Below are positions 15,707-22,317 of a DNA stretch of 33,974 bases, one piece after another. The translations under genes were made by a program, and so were the position numbers. The stretch's first letter is position 1. Every line of letters starts with the position of its first letter. The notes under the pieces are model-generated. The model did not search any database. It saw only the letters and a program-made list of their open reading frames with translations, and was not told the origin of the DNA. Source of the DNA: CAYTYZ01 sp964448465 (lineage in GTDB: Bacteria > Patescibacteriota > Microgenomatia > UBA12405); NCBI GenBank assembly GCA_964448465.1, contig CAYUVY010000007.1, positions 1 through 33,974 of the forward strand. The letters run 5' to 3'.

Positions 15707-16576
15707 TTATAGCACAGGATTGTTTGAATCTACTAGTTTATTGTCAAAAATAGCTTGGGTGACAATTTTGGCATAAAATTCTTGACCAGCCGAGTTGGGA
15801 TGAATGCCACTGTCATCAATATAACTTAGTTCGCCTTCTTGGGAAATTAAATTTAGACTGGGGTGATAGGCATCGGCAACAGGATAGCCTTGGGATTTAG
15901 CGAAATTTAGGCTCAAATCTAGATAGTTACGGATAGTTTTAGACTTTTCGATTTTTTCTAGGGCAGTAAAACCGGGCTTAACGGCATTGCCAAAAACCAA
16001 AGAGTTGGGGGCTATGGAACTAGCCAAAAGAATTTTACTGGTGGGGAGTTGCTTTTTGAGTTGGGTGGTTAGAGAGCCTAAAGAAAGCCAGTAGCGGTCG
16101 TAGCCAACTTGGCTGTTGCCAAAGTTGTTGTAGGCAAAAGACTCGAGAATAAGGATATCGGGTTGGTCGTCGTAAAGAGTGGTGTTAGGAATATTTTTAA
16201 TCCAATCTTCGATGGTTTGACTACCTTTGCCATAGTTTATAACATTAAACTTAACCTTGGGATAGAGAGTGCGAAGAGATTTTTGTAGGGCCAGAAAATC
16301 GGGACCAAGGGTTTGAGTCATGGAGTCGCCCATAAGACCAATAGTTATTATCTGACCATCGCCACCCACCTGGAAAGGAGTGGGATTGTCAGAAATTGTT
16401 GTACTAGTGCCCAAAACGCTAGGAGTGGGTGTGGGAGTGGGACTAACGGGAGTTTGGGTGTTAAGAAAAGTTAAAGTAGTCGGACGATAGGAAGATTGCA
16501 GTAGAAATTGGATGGGCTCGGCCCGTACTGGCGAAGCTAATAGACCAGCAAAGAGAATTAAGAAAAAAAGGAACAT
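15707..16576 (-). CDS. Secreted SGNH/GDSL-family hydrolase
   Basis: A 289-residue exported protein. Start chosen at the ATG at 16576, since it gives a clean signal peptide (MFLFFLILFAGLLASPVRA) and TATCAT (16582-16587) lies five bases upstream; a longer frame starting at 16624 would overlap the HPF gene. A Pro/Thr linker (SPTPTPTPSVLG, about 45-56) leads to the hydrolase: block I GLMGDSMTQ (S85), NYGKGSQTIEDW, and the D255-x-x-x-H259 pair in DSGIHPNSAG. The family includes esterases and acyl- or acetyl-hydrolases acting on glycans or lipids; a surface-polysaccharide substrate is plausible but unproven. Confidence 0.85.
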   Translation of the reverse strand: MFLFFLILFAGLLASPVRAEPIQFLLQSSYRPTTLTFLNTQTPVSPTPTPTPSVLGTSTTISDNPTPFQVGGDGQIITIGLMGDSMTQTLGPDFLALQKSLRTLYPKVKFNVINYGKGSQTIEDWIKNIPNTTLYDDQPDILILESFAYNNFGNSQVGYDRYWLSLGSLTTQLKKQLPTSKILLASSIAPNSLVFGNAVKPGFTALEKIEKSKTIRNYLDLSLNFAKSQGYPVADAYHPSLNLISQEGELSYIDDSGIHPNSAGQEFYAKIVTQAIFDNKLVDSNNPVL

Positions 16577-16601
16577 GAAATATGATAAACAATTGGCAGA
16601 A

Positions 16602-16895
16602 CTATTTGTGGAGTTGTTTGTCAATTTGGCGGGAAACTTTTTCTGCCAAATGAGTCAGACAGAGAACAAAATCGACATCGCGGTGTTCGGCGACTACTAG
16701 GCCACCTGGACCAGGTAAGTCGATGGTTAATTTGGTGTCGTGGACGCCGTCTTTGTCGCGAGAGATATAGAGAGTGGCAGTGGTTTGGGAGAGGTGGGGA
16801 AAGTGGTGGTCGAGCTTGTGGTGCAGCTTGGTGTCAATTAGCTCCTGGACATGGGGTCCGAGCTCAAAGTCGTGGGTGGAGAGGTGTATATGCAT
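16602..16895 (-). CDS. hpf: Ribosome hibernation promoting factor, short form (HPF/YfiA)
   Basis: A 97-residue protein of the S30AE family, which binds the 30S decoding site in slow growth and stalls ribosomes. The pattern MHIHLSTHDFELGPHVQELIDTK...KLDHHFPHL (helix 1), TATLYISRD.. strand, then LTIDLPGPGGLVVAEHRDVDFVLCLTHLAEKVSRQI matches the beta-alpha-beta-beta-beta-alpha fold. It lacks the C-terminal dimerisation domain of long HPF. TATACT (16902-16907) ends six bases before the ATG. It sits between the SGNH gene and peptidase E on the same strand. Confidence 0.85.
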   Translation of the reverse strand: MHIHLSTHDFELGPHVQELIDTKLHHKLDHHFPHLSQTTATLYISRDKDGVHDTKLTIDLPGPGGLVVAEHRDVDFVLCLTHLAEKVSRQIDKQLHK

Positions 16896-16943
16896 ATATA
16901 TAGTATATTACGATTTGGGCGGGACAGTTATTACAGGTGGGTT

Positions 16944-17600
16944 TTAGTTAAACTCCAGATATTGGCCCTCGGTGATGATCTTGATTTGTCCATCGACGAT
17001 CTGGATAGCGCCTTGGTCGTCAAGCGCGTAGATTTTTTTAGTTAGACCAGAAATAGCATCTTGAATTTTGTCTTGACGCAGATTGGGAAAATACTGGGAA
17101 TTCAAATGTGGAAGAAAATAAAAATCCACCAAATTTAAACCAAGCATATTTTCGGTTTTATCTAGATCTTCACCATAGACTATTTGGGATAGTTTTAAGG
17201 ATAGGTCGGGATTGGTGACCATACTACCAGCACTGACCCCAACGTAGACTTTGGTTTTAAGAAGTTCTGGTAGAAGTGTACTCAACCCAGATTGGTTGAG
17301 CCAATGCATAAGATGAAAAGTGTTGCCGCCTTCGAAAAACAAGACATCAGCTTCTTCGAGTCTCGGTCTCCAGATTTCGGGACCAACGGCAGAAATGTCG
17401 CCAATATCAATTTGTTTAAAATTTTGGTTTTTCAAATTAATTAAGTCGTTTATTAACCAGCTTTTGTCGCCTTTTTCGGCGTGGGAGGCGGTAGGGATGA
17501 AGACGAGAGAGGTGTCTTGAGGTTTTTTGCCAACAAGATTAAAAAGAGCATCGGAGATAGATTGGTTAGTTAACCCACCGGAGGTGAGAAGTAGTTTCAT
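16944..17600 (-). CDS. Peptidase E-like serine peptidase (family S51)
   Basis: A 218-residue cytoplasmic protein of the S51 family, whose type member, peptidase E, cleaves Asp-Xaa dipeptides. Visible motifs are FIPTASHAEKGDKSW near the start, FFEGGNTFHL (88-97), the nucleophile elbow YVGVSAGSM with S123, and DFYFLPHLNSQYFP with the histidine typical of the family. The ATG at 17600 is used; the longer frame from 17660 runs through tRNA-Thr and cannot be the start. TATATT (17607-17612) ends six bases before the ATG and sits between the tRNA 3' end and the gene. Cyanophycinase-like relatives share these motifs, so the exact substrate is open. Confidence 0.85.
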   Translation of the reverse strand: MKLLLTSGGLTNQSISDALFNLVGKKPQDTSLVFIPTASHAEKGDKSWLINDLINLKNQNFKQIDIGDISAVGPEIWRPRLEEADVLFFEGGNTFHLMHWLNQSGLSTLLPELLKTKVYVGVSAGSMVTNPDLSLKLSQIVYGEDLDKTENMLGLNLVDFYFLPHLNSQYFPNLRQDKIQDAISGLTKKIYALDDQGAIQIVDGQIKIITEGQYLEFN

Positions 17601-17618
17601 AGGTTTAATATACAATGG

Positions 17619-17691
17619 AGCCCAAGGCGAGATTTGAACTCGCGACCTTCCCCTTACCATGGGGATGCTCTACCAACTGAGCTACCTGGGC
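17619..17691 (-). tRNA. tRNA-Thr (anticodon GGT)
   Basis: Cloverleaf by eye: acceptor GCCCAGG with CTTGGGC (one G-U pair), anticodon stem TCCCC/GGGGA with loop ATGGTAA (anticodon GGT), T arm GCGAG/CTCGC, discriminator T. CCA follows immediately (17616-17618 on the plus strand as TGG), which may be encoded or chance. TAAAAT at 17700-17705 is a likely -10 box. It is divergent from tRNA-Ser with 39 bases between them. Confidence 0.93.
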
Positions 17692-17715
17692 GTAAGGGTA
17701 TTTTACTAGATAAGT

Positions 17716-17721
17716 TATAAT
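17716..17721 (+). promoter_or_regulatory. -10 box of tRNA-Ser
   Basis: TATAAT ending nine bases before the first base of tRNA-Ser. The spacing is as expected for a tRNA transcript starting a few bases upstream of the mature 5' end. Confidence 0.55.
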
Positions 17722-17730
17722 AAGGCACTA

Positions 17731-17815
17731 GGAAGGTTGGCCCAGTGGTTTAAGGCGCTAGTCTTGAAAACTAGTGGGGGAAACCCCTTCGCAGGTTCGA
17801 ATCCTGCACCTTCCG
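17731..17815 (+). tRNA. tRNA-Ser (anticodon TGA)
   Basis: Class II tRNA: acceptor GGAAGGT/ACCTTCC, anticodon stem CTAGT/ACTAG with loop CTTGAAA (anticodon TGA), a long variable arm (GGGG/CCCC), T arm GCAGG/CCTGC with TTCGAAT loop, discriminator G. No CCA is encoded. It lies 19 bases upstream of sufC, and TATAAT for sufC falls in that gap. Confidence 0.95.
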
Positions 17816-17834
17816 CAGCACTGTATAATACTTA

Positions 17835-18611
17835 ATGCTGAAAATTTCAAAACTTGTAGTGAAAGTTGGCGAGAAGGGGATATTAAACTCGGTGGATTTG
17901 GAGATAAAAGCGAGGGAAGTGGTGGCATTAATGGGACCTAATGGGAGTGGGAAGTCGACCTTGGCTCAAGTAATTGCGGGACACCCGATGTTTACGGTGG
18001 CAAGTGGGAAGATAAGTTTTGAAGGAAAAGATATCTTAGAAAATTCACCGGATGAGCGGGCTAAGAAGGGGATATTTTTGGCCAACCAGTATCCAGTGGC
18101 TATACCAGGACTCCCCGTGCACAGTTTGTTGTGGCAGATGTATCGGTGGAGGAATAGTTTACAAGTGAATCAGTTGACAAGTAAATCAGGAGAAAAAATA
18201 AAGCAGATGAATTTGGGGGATTTTAGAATTTGGTTATCTGAGAGGGCACAAGAATTGGGGATGAATTATGAACTGTTAAGACGAAGTTTAAACGATGGTT
18301 TTTCCGGTGGAGAAAAGAAGAAAGTGGAGATTTTGCAAATGTTAGTGGCTAGACCCAAGCTGATTATTTTGGATGAAATTGATTCTGGTTTGGATGTAGA
18401 TGCACTGAAGAAAATTGCCCAAGTAGTGGCAGAATATGCCAAGGAGACCGGAGCTGGAGTGTTGGTAATTACCCATTATTCCAGAATTTTGAAATATTTA
18501 AAACCCAATCGGGCGGTGGTGGTGGTAAGTGGAGAGGTGGCCAGAGTTGGAGGTGAAGAGCTGGTGGAGGAAGTGGAAGCAAATGGTTATAAAACTATTT
18601 TGACGGCATGA
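17835..18611 (+). CDS. sufC: Fe-S assembly ATPase SufC
   Basis: The ABC ATPase of the SufBCD scaffold for iron-sulfur cluster assembly. The 258 residues show Walker A GPNGSGKST (34-42), a Q-loop region (FLANQYPVAIPG), the signature FSGGEKKK (about 156-163), Walker B LIILDEIDSGLD (about 176-187), and the switch histidine in VITHYSRIL. The KKVEILQ after the signature is a SufC hallmark. TATAAT (17824-17829) ends five bases before the ATG. Its TGA overlaps the ATG of sufB (ATGA), so the two are translationally coupled. First gene of sufC-B-D-S-U. Confidence 0.95.
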   Translation: MLKISKLVVKVGEKGILNSVDLEIKAREVVALMGPNGSGKSTLAQVIAGHPMFTVASGKISFEGKDILENSPDERAKKGIFLANQYPVAIPGLPVHSLLWQMYRWRNSLQVNQLTSKSGEKIKQMNLGDFRIWLSERAQELGMNYELLRRSLNDGFSGGEKKKVEILQMLVARPKLIILDEIDSGLDVDALKKIAQVVAEYAKETGAGVLVITHYSRILKYLKPNRAVVVVSGEVARVGGEELVEEVEANGYKTILTA

Positions 18612-20032
18612 CCCGGTTTGCCAAGAAGATTGTCAAAGAACCACGAGGGCAGATTGTAGGCAAATATAAATATGGGTTTTCCATGCCGGAACATGCTGTG
18701 TTTAAGACGGAAAAGGGGTTAACGAGAGAAACAATAAAACAAATATCTAGTATAAAAAACGAACCAGAATGGATGATGAAAAACAGAATTAAGGGTTATG
18801 AACTTTTTAAAAGTAAACCACTACCAACCTGGGGAGGGGTTTTGTCGAAAATCAATTTTGAAGAAATATTTTATTATTTAAAGCCCCAAGGTAAGGTAGA
18901 AAAAACTTGGGAAGAGGTGGATCCAGATATTAAAAAAACTTACGATAGGCTGGGAATACCAGAAGCAGAGAAACAATATTTGGCCGGAGTTAAGGCACAA
19001 TATGATAGTGAAGTAATTTATGGATCTTTAAAAAAAGAACTGACGGACAAAGGGGTAATATTTTTGGGCATGGACCAGGCCTTGCTGAAATATCCAGAAA
19101 TAGTTAAACAATATTTTGGAACATTAATACCGGCAGGAGATAATAAATTTGCGGCTTTAAACACGGCTGCTTGGAGTGGGGGGAGTTTTATTTATGTACC
19201 AAAACACGTGAAGATCGAACAACCCCTGCAGGCTTATTTTCGAATCAATGCGGCCAACATGGGGCAGTTTGAAAGGACTTTGATAATTGTGGACGAAGGA
19301 GCCCAGGTACACTATGTGGAGGGGTGTACGGCGCCAATTTATTCCACGGATTCGCTACATAGTGCGGTGGTAGAAATCTTTGTCAAGAAAGGGGCCAGGT
19401 GCCGGTACACAACTATTCAAAACTGGTCAATAAATGTATACAACCTGGTCACAAAGCGCGCTAGGGTAGAGGAGGATGGGGTGATGGAATGGATTGATGG
19501 AAACCTGGGTTCGCAGCTAACTATGAAATATCCAAGTGTGTATTTGGTGGGACCAAGAGCGCACGGAGAAATTTTATCGGTGGCAGTGGCGGGCAAGGGA
19601 CAACATCAAGACGCAGGGGGCAAATGTGTGCACATGGCGCCCAATACCACTTCCAGAATTATCTCCAAATCGATTAGCTTGCGGGGCGGGCGGGCCACTT
19701 ATCGTGGTTTGGTACAAGTATCAGCTGGGGCTAAAAATTGTAAATCGAAAGTAGTTTGTGATGCGTTGATTATGGATAAAAAAAGCAGAAGCGATACTTA
19801 TCCGACTAATAAGTTTATGGAGGAGGATGTGACCTTTGAACACGAAGCGACAGTCTCAAAAATAGCGGAAGAACAGCTATTTTATTTGATGAGTCGAGGG
19901 TTTGAGGAACACGAGGCCGAGGCCATGATTGTCAATGGATTTATCGATCCGATTGTTAAAGAACTGCCTATGGAGTATTCGGTGGAGTTAAATCGGTTAA
20001 TTCAGATGCAAATGGAGGGATCAGTTGGTTAA
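18608..20032 (+). CDS. sufB: Fe-S assembly scaffold protein SufB
   Basis: Core beta-helix scaffold for cluster assembly, working with SufC and SufD. The 474 residues have the usual length and markers: an N-terminal GKYKYGFSMPEHAVFKTEKGL, VEGCTAPIYSTDSLHSAVVEIFV in the beta-helix, KGQHQDAGGKCVHMAPNTTS, ISLRGGRATYRGLVQVS, CKSKVVCDALIMDKKSRSDTYP, and the C-terminal HEATVSKIAEEQLFYLMSRG. Cysteines suited for cluster or persulfide handling are present in the last third. The ATG overlaps the sufC stop. The gap to sufD is 41 bases. Confidence 0.95.
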   Translation: MTRFAKKIVKEPRGQIVGKYKYGFSMPEHAVFKTEKGLTRETIKQISSIKNEPEWMMKNRIKGYELFKSKPLPTWGGVLSKINFEEIFYYLKPQGKVEKTWEEVDPDIKKTYDRLGIPEAEKQYLAGVKAQYDSEVIYGSLKKELTDKGVIFLGMDQALLKYPEIVKQYFGTLIPAGDNKFAALNTAAWSGGSFIYVPKHVKIEQPLQAYFRINAANMGQFERTLIIVDEGAQVHYVEGCTAPIYSTDSLHSAVVEIFVKKGARCRYTTIQNWSINVYNLVTKRARVEEDGVMEWIDGNLGSQLTMKYPSVYLVGPRAHGEILSVAVAGKGQHQDAGGKCVHMAPNTTSRIISKSISLRGGRATYRGLVQVSAGAKNCKSKVVCDALIMDKKSRSDTYPTNKFMEEDVTFEHEATVSKIAEEQLFYLMSRGFEEHEAEAMIVNGFIDPIVKELPMEYSVELNRLIQMQMEGSVG

Positions 20033-20073
20033 TTGTCATATGGCTTGTAAACAAAATTCATAAATTAATATAT

Positions 20074-20523
20074 ATGACTATAAATATAACTAAATCAGGG
20101 GAGTATGAGATAAAGCTAAGTAAACGTGGGCAGAATGAGTCGGCAGAGGGTAGATTTTTAGTAAAAAAAGGAGAGAACTTGGTATTGGTGACGAATATCT
20201 TGCACGAAGCGAGTCAAACTACCGGTAAGGTTCACGTTAAGGCAGTGGTGGAAGAAGGTGGTAGTTTAGATTTAAGGGGAAAAATAATTATTACAAAAAA
20301 GGGCGGTGGGGCAGATGGGTTTTTGAAGTTTGAAGTACTAAAACTAGGTAAAAATTCCAGAGTAGTGGTAATTCCTGACTTGGAGATTGCTACTAATGAG
20401 GTAAAGGCCTCGCATGCGGCCTCGGTTGGCGGGATACCAGCAGAGGAGCTAAATTATTTGCAAAGTAGGGGGTTTGACAAGCAAGTGGCAACCCAGATGA
20501 TTGTAGAGGGGTTTTTGGAGTAG
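20074..20523 (+). CDS. sufD: Minimal SufD-like protein of the SufBD family
   Basis: A 149-residue member of the SufBD family, compared with about 420 in classical SufD. It keeps a short beta-helix (residues 1-110) and the typical C-terminal helical end: ASHAASVGGIPAEELNYLQSRGFDKQVATQMIVEGF, in which the histidine of ASHAAS is the conserved metal-site candidate. The whole N-terminal domain and most of the beta-helix are missing. The frame is intact with clean start and stop, and it sits in the expected operon position between sufB and sufS, so it is likely a working short form rather than a remnant. It starts after TAAATT at seven-base spacing; the stop codon forms part of the sufS -10-like box. 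Confidence 0.85.
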   Translation: MTINITKSGEYEIKLSKRGQNESAEGRFLVKKGENLVLVTNILHEASQTTGKVHVKAVVEEGGSLDLRGKIIITKKGGGADGFLKFEVLKLGKNSRVVVIPDLEIATNEVKASHAASVGGIPAEELNYLQSRGFDKQVATQMIVEGFLE

Positions 20524-20531
20524 AATAGCTC

Positions 20532-21716
20532 ATGGATTTCAAAAAACAATTTCCAATTTTTAAGACACAGCCGGATCTGGTGTATTTGGATAGTGGGGCC
20601 ACGGCCTTAAAGCCACAAGTGGTGATAGATAAAGAGGTGGAATATATGGCGCAATATAGCGCAAATATTCATAGGGGGGTGTACGAAATTTCGGAAAGAG
20701 CGAGTGAAGAGTATGAAATTGCTCGAGAAAAAGTGGCTAAGCTTATTGGGGGTAAAACTGCAGAAGTAATTTTTACCAAAAACGCCACCGAGGCGATAAA
20801 TTTGGTAGCTAGTAGCTTACCAAAAACAGAGGGAGAGATTGTGGTTTCTAGACTGGAACATCATGCGAATTTTGTCACGTGGCAGAGAAGAGCGAAGCAA
20901 GAAAATAAAAAGTTTTTAATTTTAAATTTTAAAGATGATAATAATTTTCAGCCTAATTTTGAGGAGATAGATTGGCAGAAGGTGGGTGTATTGGCAATTA
21001 CTCAAGTCTCCAATGTGGTGGGGACGGTGGTGGATGTTAAAAAAATAATTGGGGAAGTAAAAAAGATTAATCCAAAAATTGTGGTTTTGGTGGACGGATG
21101 TCAGGCGGTGGCCCACATGAAGGTGGATGTAGTGGACCTGGGTTGCGATTTTTACGTTTTTTCGGGTCACAAGATGTATGGACCAACGGGGGTGGGAGTG
21201 TTGTGGGGAAAAATGGAGTTGTTAGAAAAAATGGAGCCGTTTTTAGTGGGTGGGGGAATGATTGATAAGGTGGGGGATACGGAGTCGACCTGGGCAGCCG
21301 TGCCGGAAAAATTTGAGGCAGGAACGCCACCTATTGGGCAGGTCATTGCTTTGGGAGCGGCGGTGGATTTTTTGCAAAGTATGGACTTTGAAGAGTTGGA
21401 AAGGCAAGAAAAGGAATTGGTGAAATATTGTCAGAGTGAATTGAAAAAAATTGAAGGGGTAAAAGTGTTTGGTGCACCTAGTAGTGTGAGTGTAGTGAGT
21501 TTTGTGATAGATGGTATTCATGCCCACGATGTGGGAGAAATACTAAATAGATATAAAGTGTGTGTGAGAAGTGGACATCACTGTGCCCAGCCTTTGCATC
21601 GACATTTGGGTGTGGTGGCTACAAGTCGGGTTAGTTTTGGGGTTTATAGCACAAAAGAAGACGTAGATAAATTATTGTTAGCCGTAAAAGAAGTTAAAAG
21701 AATATTTAAAAATTAA
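20532..21716 (+). CDS. sufS: Cysteine desulfurase SufS (group II)
   Basis: PLP enzyme that removes sulfur from cysteine and passes it on as persulfide. The 394 residues have the usual SufS length and motifs: VYLDSGATALKP, NIHRGVY, TKNATEAINLVA, LEHHANFVTWQ, the PLP lysine K214 in FSGHKMYGPTGVG, and the catalytic cysteine C351 in RSGHHCAQPL followed by the short SufS-type loop. TAGAAT (20521-20526) ends five bases before the ATG and includes the TAG stop of sufD. It is followed three bases later by sufU, its probable sulfur acceptor. Confidence 0.95.
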   Translation: MDFKKQFPIFKTQPDLVYLDSGATALKPQVVIDKEVEYMAQYSANIHRGVYEISERASEEYEIAREKVAKLIGGKTAEVIFTKNATEAINLVASSLPKTEGEIVVSRLEHHANFVTWQRRAKQENKKFLILNFKDDNNFQPNFEEIDWQKVGVLAITQVSNVVGTVVDVKKIIGEVKKINPKIVVLVDGCQAVAHMKVDVVDLGCDFYVFSGHKMYGPTGVGVLWGKMELLEKMEPFLVGGGMIDKVGDTESTWAAVPEKFEAGTPPIGQVIALGAAVDFLQSMDFEELERQEKELVKYCQSELKKIEGVKVFGAPSSVSVVSFVIDGIHAHDVGEILNRYKVCVRSGHHCAQPLHRHLGVVATSRVSFGVYSTKEDVDKLLLAVKEVKRIFKN

Positions 21717-21719
21717 CTT

Positions 21720-22082
21720 ATGGATGATATCTATCAAGAGCAAATATTGGATCACTATAAACATCCCCAGAATTTTGGGGGAATAGATAAGAATTGTCTG
21801 TGTAGCGAACAAAATAATCCGATGTGTGGGGATCAATTGGAGATGAGTATTTGCCTAAAAGACGGTAAAATTGAAGAGGTTAAGTTTAATGGACAGGGTT
21901 GCGCAGTATCCATGGCCAGTGCCTCGATGCTAACAGAGAAAATCAAGGGAATGAGTTTGGAGGAAGCAAAAAAAATTGATTATGTCGATATTGAAAAGAT
22001 GCTGGGTATACCATTGTCTAGTTCGCGCAAAAAATGTGCGTATTTGGGGCTAGAGGTATTAAAGAAGGTAATTGGAGCCTGA
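21720..22082 (+). CDS. sufU: SufU-type Fe-S assembly protein / sulfur acceptor
   Basis: A 120-residue IscU/SufU-fold protein that accepts sulfur from SufS. The three conserved cysteines are C36 (NPMCGD, with D38), C61 (GQGCAVSMASAS) and C106 (RKKCAYLGLE), which bind zinc in SufU. The opening YQEQILDHYKHPQNFG is typical. At 120 residues it is shorter than B. subtilis SufU (about 147), suggesting a reduced insertion between C61 and C106. It starts three bases after the sufS stop and has three extra cysteines (C26, C28, C45). Its last seven bases overlap the 3' end of tRNA-Thr(TGT) on the opposite strand. Confidence 0.93.
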   Translation: MDDIYQEQILDHYKHPQNFGGIDKNCLCSEQNNPMCGDQLEMSICLKDGKIEEVKFNGQGCAVSMASASMLTEKIKGMSLEEAKKIDYVDIEKMLGIPLSSSRKKCAYLGLEVLKKVIGA

Positions 22083-22147
22083 AGCAGGATTTGAACCTGC
22101 GACCTGCTGTTTACAAAACAGCTGCTCTACCACTGAGCTATTCAGGC
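22076..22147 (-). tRNA. tRNA-Thr (anticodon TGT)
   Basis: Cloverleaf by eye: acceptor GCCTGAA/TTCAGGC, D arm with AGTGGTA loop, anticodon stem GCTGT/ACAGC with loop TTTGTAA (anticodon TGT), T arm GCAGG/CCTGC with TTCAAAT loop, discriminator T. TATAAT at 22160-22165 is its likely -10 box. The 3' end overlaps the end of sufU on the opposite strand by seven bases. A broken copy lies directly upstream at 22174-22255. Confidence 0.94.
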
Positions 22148-22188
22148 GTAACAACTTGGATTATAGCAAAAAATGAACTGCGACTTTC

Positions 22189-22202
22189 CCGACGTACGTC
22201 GG
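22189..22202. repeat. Perfect palindrome CCGACGTACGTCGG
   Basis: Fourteen-base perfect palindrome that stands where the anticodon arm of the broken tRNA-Thr copy should be; the segment is almost the same length as the arm it replaces (20 versus 19 bases). Confidence 0.7.
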
Positions 22203-22218
22203 TATGCTCTACCACTGA

Positions 22219-22244
22219 CCCGCTTCGACTCGAATCGAGGCGAG
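22219..22244. repeat. Palindromic insertion in the D arm of the broken tRNA-Thr copy
   Basis: Twenty-six bases absent from the intact tRNA, located between the 5' acceptor/D-stem bases and the D loop. It contains CGCTTCGA and TCGAGGCG, an eight-pair hairpin with one G-U pair and a six-base loop. Confidence 0.65.
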
Positions 22245-22317
22245 GCTATTCAGGCGTGTGAAGAATTATAACAAAGTAACTTGGATATTTCTGAAAGTTG
22301 GGGGTAAAATATAGCTT

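Larger units (their letters stand above)
22174..22255 (-). pseudogene. Broken tRNA-Thr copy with two palindromes
   Basis: Duplicate of tRNA-Thr(TGT) from its 5' end to the start of the T loop. It shares GCCTGAATAGC, then TCAGTGGTAGAGCA, then GTCGCAG, but has 26 extra bases (22219-22244) inserted in the D arm. Those bases form CGCTTCGA/TCGAGGCG. The anticodon arm is replaced by a perfect 14-base palindrome CCGACGTACGTCGG (22189-22202) with no usable anticodon loop. The 3' half of the T arm and the 3' acceptor strand are missing. TATAAT (22265-22270) still precedes it, so it may be transcribed. Confidence 0.75.

Noticed and set aside
16577..16624. Upstream extension of the SGNH hydrolase
   Set aside because: It would overlap the end of hpf and put a polar stretch before the signal peptide; the ATG at 16576 has a -10-like box and a clean signal sequence.
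17601..17660. Upstream extension of peptidase E
   Set aside because: The extra 20 codons run through tRNA-Thr(GGT).
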